Below, piece after piece: positions 35,801 through 43,699 of a stretch of 64,000 bases of DNA. The notes beneath the pieces were generated by a model, which saw only the letters and a list, made by a program, of their open reading frames with translations, had not been told where the DNA came from and ran no database searches. Position numbers and translations under genes: made by a program. Every line of letters starts with the position of its first letter. The first letter of the stretch is position 1. Source of the stretch: Podarcis raffonei (taxonomy: Eukaryota; Chordata; Lepidosauria; Squamata; Lacertidae); the NCBI RefSeq assembly GCF_027172205.1, contig NC_070614.1:35020001-35084000 (forward strand). The letters run 5' to 3'.

Positions 35801-38800
35801 CACACATGCCAATGGGAAGATCCTTTTAAAGAAGATAGGTCACATCTTGCTCCCAGAATCGATCCTTGGACTACCACAACAAAAGAAATGGTAGTAGGGG
35901 ATGAGGATGATTGCACAAGACAAGCTGCTGCCAGTGAAGAGTATATTGTACTGGGCTAGATTGACAAATAGCCCGACACCAGTGTTGAGCACCTTCCTAT
36001 ATCCATGAGCAGATCCCCCCCCGTCTGTGTGGAACTGGCTAAAAGTGCAACAGTTGGGTTTGCGTGTTAGTCCTCTCCTCTCCCTGCGTAGGTTTCCCTG
36101 CCTTGCAAGACAAACAAGCGCTTCAGTGGAAGGGGCAATTGAAAAATGACATGGGAGTAAAAAGGCTAAGCTCGCCTTCTGCCTTGACTGCATTTGCTCA
36201 GCTCTTACCACTCGTCACAGGTCTCCTCTATTTCATCTAGTAACTGCAGCTCCCATTAGGGAGAAGAATCAGAAGATGAGGAAGGGTTGATCCCCTGATA
36301 CACTGCTTCAGAAATGAGCCATTCTAGGTTTTGAGACAAGCAGGCAGAGAGCCTTTGGTATACTGAGCCTTTGGGTGTCTTTGCAGGTGCCCGGGCTCCC
36401 TATGGCAGTCAATTAGGAGGCCCTGCTGGAGATCCTGCTGCTGCTAAATATGGAGGTAAGTCTTTATTGTGCTCCCTAAGGGAAAAGAGACTTCCTTCCT
36501 TCTTACATAAGGCAACTGACAAACAGCCTGGCAAAGTTTTGTGTAGCTTGAAGGGGAGCAGAGTTGACTTGCAAAGCATTTTAGCATCAGCTGGCCCCGA
36601 GGGGGTGAAACATGCCTTAATTGCTGCATAAATGACTTGGGAAACATAGAATGAAAATGGCCTGGGTGTGACTGTGCTGAATGCTTATTGTTTTACCTGT
36701 TTAACTGTCACGGCTTCTCCCAGAGAAGGCAGGGAATTTTTGTTCGGCAAAGGTGCTGACATTTCCTAAAAAAGCTAGTTTCCTGGAGGGCAAACGGAAT
36801 GACCCTGAAACCACTTGGTGCAGGTGTGTCCTCCTGTGTCAGCATGGGAGAATTTCTGTAGAATTGTTCTAAGTTGTGGGGAAGAGGGGTGCCAAAGGGG
36901 CAATCAGGGGATCCTCTCTGTGACCTTCTGTTGCCCTTCCTTGGGCTCCTATGATCTGCATTACAGGGACAGGGCAACTCCCATACAGTGGGCAGCCAGA
37001 GGCTGCTGGCCTGGGAGGAGACTATGGTGCTGGAAGATATGGTAAGTTAAGACAGCAGGGGTAGGTGTGCCTCAGACTGGTACTCTGTATGACTGCAGGA
37101 AAAGCACAATTTTGAGTCAAGTGCTGATTATTTCAGGTACAACTAAACACACACACAATCTGGGGTCCCAAATGTAGTGCTTTTGGGGTTCTCATGCACC
37201 CTGCCTGGTATTCTCAGAAGGCTCTCCCAATTTATTATAAATAAAACCATGAATTTTTGAGGGCCTTTTTTTTCAGGGGTTCAGACCTGCAAAATGGGTA
37301 TTTTTTTGGTTTCCACAATGAATTCTTAGATTTCTGAGGCCCTGGGCCTAAGATTGGAGACCCCCTCAATCAGTGAAGACAGGCTTGTAGGCAGAGCAGC
37401 TGTGGTACTAATATATATATGCTATGCAGATAAAACAGATTTGCATGTGTGTCCTGTTTTGCATAAATTGTTCTGCCCTGCCTCCCCAAAGTGAAGAGTA
37501 AGTAGCTGTGAAATATACTTTACTCTTCTTTGTGTAGACTCAGGGCAGAACCATTTATGCAAAGCAGAACACACAGGCAAACCGGCTTCATTTGTGTAAC
37601 ATCTATGTCTGGGGTCGGCAACCTAAGGCCCATGGGCCACAAGTGGCCCATGGGAGTCGTTTAACTGGCCCATGCACCCCCGCCACCTGCTTGGTCAGCT
37701 CCCGTGCACCGCGTTAAACCAGTGTGGAGCAGAGCGGAGACTACCTTCTACGATGCTGGCCGGCTTCCCATTGGCTGTAGGAAGCTCCTGCAGCCAATGG
37801 GAAGCTGCACACGCCTCCTCCGTGCTAGGAGTGCCGGAAGTAGCGTTTGCACATGTGTGCACGCACACTCTGGCCCACCGCAGCGTCTGTGGGACCGTGA
37901 AGCAGCCCAAGCCACAAAAACTTTGCCGCTCCCTGATCGATGTAAATAGTAGGGATAGGGAACCTGCAACCCAAGACTCCCATCAACCCTGACTGTTGGC
38001 TCTCCTGGTTGAGCCTGATGGGCCCTGGAGTCCAGCAACACCTGGAGGGACACAAGTTCCCCATCTCTGATATATAGGCTGCAGAATTCTACTTTTGATG
38101 GCAGAGTCGGGGCTTTCTTTTGCTGCAGACTTTTAACTCTTTAGTACACACAGTCCTGGCTGCGACTTGTTGGGCTTAGCTTATAAATTCTTATTGTGCA
38201 TTGTTGTACATCTCGGCAAGTAGTGTGCCTTCTCCTGGACTGGGGTGCGATAGTGGAGGGATTTGTTTTTGGTGGGGTGGGCAATCATATACCCTTGCCC
38301 CCCCAACTTTTCTTCTTCTCATGCCTTCCAGGAGCTCCTCAGAGCCCCTATGGAGCACAACCTGGTGGCTCTGATGGCATTGGTGTAGACCCAGCTGCAG
38401 CCAAATACGGTAGGTGAAAGAGAGCCCACCTAGTCACAGAACTAGAGTAGAGCTTCAAGCACATCCATCTGCTGAAAAGCAGTATGGATTGGGGAACTGA
38501 GTACACCAAACTGGTAATACTGAGGTCTAGTTACATGGCCAGATTTGGCTCTGGTGATAGCAGTTAGTCCCAAAGAACTAGGCACACCAAAGAGATAGAA
38601 TGTTATCTGTTAATAGACCAAATTAGGTTTAGTTTGCTGCGGATACATTAGGATCGCCGGATGCAAAAAAGGATGGCTCCTACGCTTTTAAGTTTCATGA
38701 CAAGCTACACCCGCTGATCTTACCTATTCTACACAAATATTAAAGGTGCAAAAGCCCAGCTGATTTGCATCTGGCACCCCGAGATACAAGTTTTGGAATT

Positions 38801-41800
38801 TAACACAGCTGTTCACTGATAGCAAGCAAAACTTTCAGATGCATTTGAGGCATGCAGTTAGCAACTGTAAATATTTACATTGTTCTCATTTAATGCTGCC
38901 TGTGTACAAAATACGATACATTCTAGATTAGGAGATTCAACTGTTTTCCTTTAGAGTTGATGTTTGTAGAATATATCAACTTGAAGAAGGCTGGGGCTCC
39001 TGGATCTTCCTAATCCTAAAAGCCTGAGGTCATGGACTAATTGGTTAGGGGTGGTCTTTTGTTGTTATGCTCTTTCCCTCTTTCTCACTCTCTGCTTCCT
39101 CTGCATCCTTTGCAGGCAATGGGAATGGAATAGGATATATGAATGGACGAGACTCCCAAGCTAATGGGCTGGGGGCAGGTAAGGCTGAAGGTGCAAGATA
39201 ATAATAAAAAGCACAGCTCCCAATAGGGTGCAGCAGGACAGAAACTACTCCTTCATGGAAAATGGGGTAGGAAGTTGACAAAAAAGAGATTGCGTGTTGG
39301 ATTGTATGCTAAAAATGTTGAAACTTAATAAAATGCAAAAAATATATATTAAAAAGGGCACTGCTCCCCTCCCCACCATTGCTCTTTAGGATAGATTTGA
39401 CTGGGATTGGTGTAATTGGGAATGCCTTTTGCAACCAGTTGCTCTGCTGCTTCACTTGGCTCTTGTTCTGTCTAGCAGGTGCATATGGTCCCTATTCAGC
39501 AGGACAAACTCCAGGAGGGTACGGCAGTCCACTGGGCCCTGGACAAGCCCTGGGAGGATATGGTAAGTGGTGCTAGAGTTGTGTTCTCTTGTAGCAGTGA
39601 GGAAGAGATTGGATTTCCCTGCCCAAGAGGTATAGAGCTTCTCAACCTTTTTCCGACCGTGCCCCACCCCTGTCCTATCAGTAGACAGGTAGCTATTCAA
39701 ATGTTTTATTTGTAAATAGAATATGTTTTATTTATAATACAAAATATTACATAAAAATGTATACTTTAAGTATTTCTCAGTCAATGTGACCCTTGTGTTT
39801 GATGACCAGAAACAAACTTTTTAATATTCAGTTCTATTGCTGTGAGGGATAACCAAGATCACCTCTGTTTGTTATGTTAAGGCAATTCTGCGCTAGGCTG
39901 AGTAAATAATTCACATGTGATCTAGAAGTACATTTGATTTAATGTCATTTACTGCTTATATTAAAATTTGTAGACTCATGCAAGCACCCTGCTAGCGATC
40001 TTGAAAACAAGTGTTTTTGGTGAACTACGTAGTGAATATAGAATACTTCCGCCACACCTTTAAAATATGCAATAAACCCTCTGTATCTACCTGTCATAGG
40101 AGCAGCACCATCAGTAGCACAGTCCAGAATGTTCTCAAGAGGGTATCTTTCTCACTGATGTACATCTTTACTTCTTCAAAAATTGTTTCACCTTTTGTTT
40201 TAAGCTTTTGAGCAAATAGCATTTCTTCTTTCAATTTGTCATCATGCAAATATGCCATCAGTACGGCTTTGTTATCTGGAATACACAATTCATCAGTTTG
40301 GAAAGCAAACTTTTGAACTTTTAACTGTGAGGCTAGTTGATTTTCAATATTTTTTGCCATTCCATCAATACACCTTGACACTGATTTATTGTTCAAAGGG
40401 ATGAATTCGATAATTTCACAAGCATTTTGGTTCATAACGGTTGATATAACAGACACTGCTGGCAAAATCAAGGATTCCCCTTTCCTTGGCTATCAGTTTG
40501 GGTATCTCATAAGATGTGATTAAACCGTTATCATTTAAAACCGATTTCTGAACATTTTCTTCAATGTAGGTCTAGTTTCAAATTTATCTTGCAACGCTCG
40601 AAAATATTCCAGTGGTTTATCCTTCTTGTCATTATGTTTTCAAATAAACAAGTGGGGCAGATTGATGCAGAAAAATTCAATCTCATATTTTATGTAACAA
40701 AAATGAGTCAAATAATAATAAAAATGCTTTATGAATGGCATAAATAATCAATATTATAATAACAATCAAAAGAACCATTAAAGTTAGAAGACAATGAGAA
40801 TATAATGACCTTTGTAAAAAATGGGTTTTGTATCATTCTGCCCCATCTATGGGGCACTTAGATACATTGGATGGGGCACTTTGAAACAAAGCGTAAATTG
40901 TATGAGAATGGTATTTATTTACAAAAATTTAATGGAAAAAAATTAATTGTGAGAGATGATGTTCGAGGTGTGCCCTTTGAGAAATTTGGTTTTGGTAACT
41001 GCAAAACAACATCCTTGAAATCAAAGCTTGCCTTATCTTCTACAATGGGGAAGACAAACATACAAGATCCTGGTTTTTTCCTGAGATATGACACTTGATA
41101 ATCGGTCATATTATATTTGGAAATTACTTTGGCCACATAGTAAACAAGTTTTTTTCTTTTCAAATTTAATGAGTAGGAAATCTCCAACATCGGCAATATC
41201 TTGAGGACTCGAATCTAACATTTGCATTGGTGCGAAATCATCAGGCGTAAATTTGTAGTGCGTCATTACACGTTCATAACTGTCAAAAAAATCAGTGACT
41301 GAAGTTTAATTAAACACAAAACTTCGTGCTGTACTCATATTTTCTGGCTTTCTGGGGCTTCGATCCTGATTCCTCTTTCTAAATCCTGCTGCCCAATCTT
41401 TCCCAGCACATCTATTTTTTTTCCAGGATTCCGGATATCTACACCCCAAATGTTCTGCATATTCATAAGCCAAAACCAAGACTTCCTGCAAAGAAAGCCC
41501 GTAGTGCATTTTACTACAGTTCAATAAATATTCAGTAAACACTTTCTCTTGTTCAGTTGAGAAAACCTGTGCAACAGTGTACTTGGACCCATATATATTA
41601 GAAGATGACGCTTCATTTTCTTCTGAAGTTTTTTGAAACTTTTCAATGCGATGTTGCAAAGTTGCAGCTTTGATCCTGTATTTGTCAGCTGCCCTCCGTA
41701 TAGACAATCTCTTTGATATAACTTCAGATATAGCAGTCTTTACGTTCTCCTCATCGATACTTCCTCTATCAGTCTTAGGTTTATAAGTTCGCACCATTTT

Positions 41801-43287
41801 CTGGAAAACAGAATAACTAGTTTAGATATTTCATGCAAACTTGTATATTGGGGCACTATTGTACACTAGCAGGGCACTTTTATACATATCAATGTGCCCC
41901 GTTTCTTAGTGTATCCAAGTACCCCACGGACATTTTCAGAAAATATTAGTAAAACCACTGAATTTATTAAAAAATCACGTGTAATTCTGATTACCTTTGG
42001 TATTTTAAAATCTTAACTAAATAATGTAAAACAGTGTCAGAACACTTTTACATTTCACGTAATTTTTTAGCTGGCCACGCTAAAAGCACATCTACTCTCG
42101 TCAAACGCCAACGGCTAACTGGAGGGCGGCATGGTCACAGCTGTTGTACTCACACATGTATAGACACATTTTAGTGATGTCACGACACGAATAACATTTC
42201 TCAAAATTGAAATATTGTTGGTGCATCAATGTGCCCCGCCTCCCCCCTAAGCCAGGCTTCCTCAACCTCGGCCCTCCAGATGTTTTTTGGCCTACAACTC
42301 CCATGATTCCTAGCTAGCAGGACCAGTGGTCAGGGATGATGGGAATTGTAGTCTCAAAATATCTGGAGGGCTGAGGTTGAGGAAGCCTGCCCTAGGTACT
42401 GTGTAATTTTATGGTGACAGAATTAATTCATAGTCAAGATACTCAACTGAGTATTGTAGGCTTCTTCTTTTTTGTTCTGGAGGTAGCTATGGGGTATCAT
42501 AAATTAAAAAACTGAAACTTGATACATATGCCAAATAACTTTACATATGTTTGCAACTACAAAATAATATCACTTCTCAGAAATAAAGCAGCATTAGAAC
42601 ATCTGAACAAAGACAAATGCAAAGTTATTCTGATCTCGATAGATCTCTACGGGGAGAAGCAACTGAACACAGCAACCACAAAAGGAATGGCAAACATAAC
42701 GGCTGCAGTCCTAGGACTGCAATTCTTAACACTTACTGGGGAGTAACTCACTGAACACAGGACTTGCTTCTGAGAAAGCATGCATAGGCATGCACTGCAT
42801 ACTGTAGTCTTTGCAATGCCTTTTCACACTTTATGTTTTGATAATTGGATGTTTTAGCACTGTGATTTGTACAAAAAGAGGATACAAATGGTCTTGAGTG
42901 AATTTCTTGCTTTGGAATAAATGGAAAAGCATTCTGTACACCAAATGAGAGTAAGGAAAAAACCAGTCACTTTTTCTGTTTTGCTCTAGGAGGAAAAGAA
43001 TCTAAGTATGGAATGAATGGTTTTCTGGGAAATGGGTACAGAGGTAAGAAAGATGGGGTCCCTATCTTTCATAATTGCGGCTGTTCTCTATCCTTACTAC
43101 TCAGTCTGTTGTACAAATCAGAGCTTCCATAGTTTGGTTCCTATCTGATCAGTTTCCATCCCCACCACATGCCTTTCTGCAACCTGTTTCTGGAAGTGCA
43201 AGGATGAAATATGGAACAATGCCTGCCTCTTTTTCTACATTTTTCCCTTCTGTTTTCTCAGGTCGCTGCTCTTCTGGAAAATGCTGA
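21081..43287 (+). CDS. GREP1: GREP1-like secreted glycine-rich extracellular protein (18 coding exons, 333 aa)
   Basis: Coding exons: 21081-21141, 25004-25060, 25371-25415, 26143-26187, 26409-26468, 27262-27291, 28823-28867, 30774-30806, 32094-32144, 32524-32589, 34649-34708, 36387-36455, 36967-37041, 38332-38409, 39116-39178, 39479-39562, 42990-43043 and 43262-43287. They sum to 1002 nt. All introns are GT-AG and phase 1, and all internal exons are multiples of three. The start ATG opens a classic signal peptide (MNLCTSLLLLCLARVSLQGG). The rest is about one third Gly with Tyr, Pro, Ala, Asn and Gln in GYG, GGYP and GNG motifs, has no membrane segment, and ends RCSSGKC. Exon-sized Gly-rich modules, AAAKY motifs and a C-terminal C-x4-C recall tropoelastin. 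The symbol rests on the family look and on position beside PKMYT1, where human GREP1 (LINC00514) lies as I recall it. An elastin-like paralogue of another name is the alternative. A matrix role is inferred. Small exons missed in long introns are possible. Confidence 0.85.
21930..22019. mobile_element. 90-bp snap-back hAT MITE in GREP1-like intron 1
   Basis: Ends CATAGCTGTCAACTTTTCCC and a matching inverted copy (AAAGGTTGACAGCTATG type). The flanking duplication GTGTGCAC is perfect (21922-21929, 22020-22027). Confidence 0.88.
22985..23110 (-). mobile_element. tRNA-Ala-like headed SINE, old copy
   Basis: On minus it reads GGCCATAGTTCAGTGGAAGC, then TTTCATGCAAAAGGTC, then CTTCTGCCAGTCAGAGTTG. 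Same order as the copy at 26641-27205. Confidence 0.6.
23232..23460. mobile_element. Tc1/mariner-type MITE, copy 5
   Basis: Termini CAGTGGTACCACAGG and CCTGAGGTACCACTG with TA on both sides. Lies in GREP1-like intron 1. Confidence 0.9.
24653..24694. repeat. (AC)21 microsatellite
   Basis: Perfect dinucleotide array in GREP1-like intron 1. Confidence 0.95.
25004..25060 (+). CDS. GREP1: GREP1-like exon 2
   Basis: Flanked by TTTTCCAG and GTAAGT. It encodes AFKPQSNGRAGPYFPSLMR after joining to exon 1 in phase 1. It is the least Gly-rich internal module and may be an N-terminal propeptide-like segment. Confidence 0.85.
25371..25415 (+). CDS. GREP1: GREP1-like exon 3
   Basis: Flanked by CCCTTAG and GTAAGT. 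It encodes GGGVGLGLGPAGAKA, a GVGLG-type hydrophobic elastin-like stretch followed by a lysine in AKA. Confidence 0.88.
25885..26025 (-). mobile_element. tRNA-derived SINE, second family (fragment)
   Basis: On minus it carries CCTGGGTTCAAATCCCTGCT and GTGGGTGACTATCTC. Lies in GREP1-like intron 3. Confidence 0.65.
26143..26187 (+). CDS. GREP1: GREP1-like exon 4
   Basis: Flanked by TTCCCACAG and GTAAGT. It encodes GKYPGYGAQGLPAGL, 45 nt, phase 1 on both sides. Confidence 0.88.
26232..26274. repeat. (AAT)n then (TTAA)n low-complexity tract
   Basis: AATAATAAT runs into TTAATTAATTAA repeats in GREP1-like intron 4. Confidence 0.92.
26409..26468 (+). CDS. GREP1: GREP1-like exon 5
   Basis: Flanked by TTTTGTAG and GTGAGC. 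It encodes GAQNGFGAAGPGFGNKPGKP. The KPGKP end resembles the proline-flanked (KP-type) lysines of elastin. Confidence 0.88.
26641..27205 (-). mobile_element. tRNA-Ala-like SINE split by a Sauria-type SINE
   Basis: The minus-strand head TAGCTCAGTGGTAAAGCATC, CTGCTTTGCAGGTTCC and CCTGGCATCTCCAGGTAGGG follows tRNA-Ala. It is cut at ATCTGCCATCCC; the body resumes at 26742 going leftward (CTGCCGGTCAGTGTACAG, AAGGCAGCTTCCTGTGTTCC). Confidence 0.82.
26755..27124 (+). mobile_element. Sauria-type SINE with 13-bp target duplication
   Basis: GGTGGCGCTGTGGGTTAAAC to CCTTTACCTTTACCT, flanked by TATCTGCCATCCC (26742-26754, 27125-27137). The first 20 bases (GTTGTGGTTTAACCCAC) are an inverted copy of the SINE's own start. 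Confidence 0.9.
27262..27291 (+). CDS. GREP1: GREP1-like exon 6
   Basis: A 30-nt micro-exon between TTTCTACAG and GTATGA, encoding GYRVPNGYGA. It is accepted because phase, splice sites and GY-rich content agree with its neighbours. Confidence 0.78.
27727..27761. repeat. (ACTT)n microsatellite
   Basis: About eight perfect tetramers in GREP1-like intron 6. Confidence 0.93.
28823..28867 (+). CDS. GREP1: GREP1-like exon 7
   Basis: Flanked by GCCTTCCAG and GTAAGT. It encodes GYRGLGYPRVGLPLG. It ends in A rather than G, so the junction codon with exon 8 becomes Ser (or Thr with the alternative acceptor). Confidence 0.86.
30138..30467. mobile_element. hAT element (330 bp) with internal 48-bp minisatellite
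   Basis: Ends CAGGGGTCAGCAACC and TTGCCGACCCTG, with flanks TTCTAGTG and CTCTAGTG (7 of 8). The interior holds three 48-bp tandem units. Same family as 37609-37935. Confidence 0.86.
30254..30397. repeat. Three-copy 48-bp tandem repeat inside the hAT element
   Basis: GCGCCAAAAA starts recur at 30254, 30302 and 30350, exactly 48 bases apart, with very few differences among units. Confidence 0.93.
30774..30806 (+). CDS. GREP1: GREP1-like exon 8 with tandem CAGCAG acceptor
   Basis: The acceptor reads CTCAGCAG|GCC, so the exon can start at 30774 or 30771. Content is LGARGKPSKS after the junction codon. The donor is the weaker GTAGCA. It is the most Lys/Ser-rich and least Gly-rich of the repeat exons. 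Confidence 0.78.
31317..31671 (+). mobile_element. Sauria-type SINE in GREP1-like intron 8
   Basis: GCAGGTGGCGCTCTGGGTTA to CCCTTTACCCTTTACC; full length. No clear target duplication read. Confidence 0.86.
32094..32144 (+). CDS. GREP1: GREP1-like exon 9 with tandem TAGCAG acceptor
   Basis: The acceptor CTTAGCAG|GTT allows a start at 32094 or 32091, adding one Ala. It encodes GYGAGPSTGGYPTGAQQ. The donor is GTGAGC. Confidence 0.86.
32524..32589 (+). CDS. GREP1: GREP1-like exon 10
   Basis: Flanked by GTACAACAG and GTGAGA. It encodes 22 residues running from AYIGGVGAGGYP to NGIHNGYGN. Confidence 0.88.
32866..32921. repeat. Alternating TG/CG purine-pyrimidine tract
   Basis: About 56 bases of uninterrupted GT and GC alternation, including a 14-base GC run, in GREP1-like intron 10. 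Confidence 0.93.
34032..34289. mobile_element. Tc1/mariner-type MITE, copy 6, with internal NRF1-like hairpin
   Basis: Ends CAGTGGTACCTCTGG and ATGAGATATGACTG with TA flanks. The interior has GCGCATGCGC twice in inverted arrangement (34145-34154, 34176-34185). Confidence 0.85.
34649..34708 (+). CDS. GREP1: GREP1-like exon 11
   Basis: Flanked by TTTCTCAG and GTTAGT. It encodes GYGAGGNGYPGVGYGNGNGN. The 3' end is an in-frame GGGAAT hexamer repeated three times, encoding Gly-Asn pairs. Confidence 0.86.
34745..35225 (-). mobile_element. Second-family SINE interrupted by a hAT element
   Basis: Minus-strand body pieces on both sides of 34800-35095: ACTTGGGAGACCTGAGTTC and CAAATGCTGACTTAGCC to the right, AGGGTTGTTGTGCTAAAATG to the left. 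Confidence 0.68.
34800..35095. mobile_element. hAT element (296 bp), GC-rich
   Basis: Ends CAGAGCCGTCTTTCC and TTAAGACAGCCCTG, with a perfect 8-bp duplication ATGACACA (34792-34799, 35096-35103). In GREP1-like intron 11. Confidence 0.9.
36387..36455 (+). CDS. GREP1: GREP1-like exon 12 (first AAAKYG module)
   Basis: Flanked by TTTGCAG and GTAAGT. It runs from GARAPYG through GGPAGDP to AAAKYG. It resembles exon 14 at both ends, which points to exon duplication. Confidence 0.9.
36967..37041 (+). CDS. GREP1: GREP1-like exon 13
   Basis: Flanked by CATTACAG and GTAAGT. It encodes 25 residues from GTGQLPYSGQPEAAG to DYGAGRY, the most acidic module (one Glu, one Asp). Confidence 0.88.
37609..37935. 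mobile_element. hAT element (327 bp)
   Basis: Ends CTGGGGTCGGCAACCT and TTTGCCGCTCCCTG; flanks ATCTATGT and ATCGATGT (7 of 8). Sister copy of 30138-30467 but without the tandem units. Confidence 0.85.
37950..38069. mobile_element. hAT-like MITE (120 bp)
   Basis: Ends TAGGGATAGGGAACCT and AAGTTCCCCATCTCTG are inverted repeats. The flanking duplication is unclear (5 of 8). It lies 14 bases from the preceding element. Confidence 0.7.
38332..38409 (+). CDS. GREP1: GREP1-like exon 14 (second AAAKY module)
   Basis: Flanked by GCCTTCCAG and GTAGGT. It runs from GAPQSPYGAQPGG through GIGVDP to AAAKY. It is the partner of exon 12. Confidence 0.9.
39116..39178 (+). CDS. GREP1: GREP1-like exon 15
   Basis: Flanked by CTTTGCAG and GTAAGG. 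It encodes 21 residues, GNGNGIGYMNG followed by RDSQANGLGA. Confidence 0.88.
39479..39562 (+). CDS. GREP1: GREP1-like exon 16 with tandem TAGCAG acceptor
   Basis: The longest exon (84 nt). The acceptor GTCTAGCAG|GTG allows a start at 39479 or 39476. It holds GAYGPYSAGQTPGGYG and SPLGPGQALGGY. The donor is GTAAGT. Confidence 0.88.
39637..40650 (-). mobile_element. hAT transposase remnant (SCAND3/ZBED5-like type)
   Basis: On the minus strand there is EYFRALQDKFETRPT, then from 40471 ILPAVSVISTVMNQNACEII, SRCIDGMAKNIENQLASQL, DNKAVLMAYLHDDKLKEEML and KGETIFEEVKMYISEKD. This is the N-terminal to middle part of a hAT transposase of the kind domesticated as ZBED5/FAM200. The frame is broken near 40480. 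The part before 39,700 (CTTCTCAACCTTTTTCCGAC) is probably one terminus. Confidence 0.8.
40651..42240 (-). mobile_element. pogo-type DNA transposon lacking its DDE core
   Basis: Ends AGTGGGGCAGATTGATGCA and TGCATCAATGTGCCCCGCC are 19-bp inverted repeats (16 of 19). A minus-strand frame 41797-41306 encodes a psq-type helix-turn-helix (IRRAADKYRIKAATLQHRI) and a CENP-B-type second DNA-binding domain (PESWKKNRCAGKDWAAGFRK). After a stop, SVTDFFDSYERVMTHYKFTP continues, then the sequence jumps to the family's C-terminal part (LVYYVAKVISKYN, FPIVEDKASFDFKDVV). The catalytic domain is deleted. GGGGCAC motifs repeat near both ends. Confidence 0.82.
42253..42389. mobile_element. Snap-back hAT-like MITE (137 bp)
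   Basis: Ends CAGGCTTCCTCAACCTCGG and CTGAGGTTGAGGAAGCCTG are about 35-bp inverted arms. Flanks CCCTAAGC and CCCTAGGT (6 of 8). Confidence 0.82.
42990..43043 (+). CDS. GREP1: GREP1-like exon 17
   Basis: Flanked by TTGCTCTAG and GTAAGA. It encodes GGKESKYGMNGFLGNGYR. It lies beyond a 3.4-kb intron that holds two DNA-transposon remnants. Confidence 0.86.
43262..43287 (+). CDS. GREP1: GREP1-like terminal exon, C-x4-C end
   Basis: Flanked by TTTTCTCAG. It encodes GRCSSGKC and TGA. These are the only cysteines after the signal peptide. Confidence 0.85.
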
Positions 43288-43672
43288 GGAATGATGTTAC
43301 TGTGTGGAACTTTCTCTGCAGCAGGATTCAGGCATCCCGGCAACTTTTGGTGCTATGAGTGATGATTAATGACAACCAAGTTTTCCAGTATAAATGATCC
43401 TATATTTCTTTTTCCTGTTTTTATTTTATTATTAGAAACCTTTCATTGTAAAAGAGAAGATTTTACCATGTTGGCTTCTAAAGCATTATTGAACACATTT
43501 TCTAAGGGCTGTTAGCATGTCAAGATCAGTGTTACAGAGATGGACACATGAAGTTGGAAACCCCTTTCCTTCCAAAGAGATTTGACTTATCAATTCCACT
43601 TCTTTGGAAGTAGCCTAGATTTGATTCCCATCTTAGTGTGTATCTGGGTGCCCAGGCACAAGTGTCTTTTCA

Positions 43673-43678
43673 ATTAAA
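43673..43678 (+). terminator. Candidate poly(A) signal of the GREP1-like gene
   Basis: ATTAAA lies 386 bases after the stop codon, followed by a T/GT-rich stretch (TTCTGTTGTC). It is the first plausible signal downstream; assigned by motif only. Confidence 0.45.
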
Positions 43679-43699
43679 AATAAGTAAACCCACAATTCT

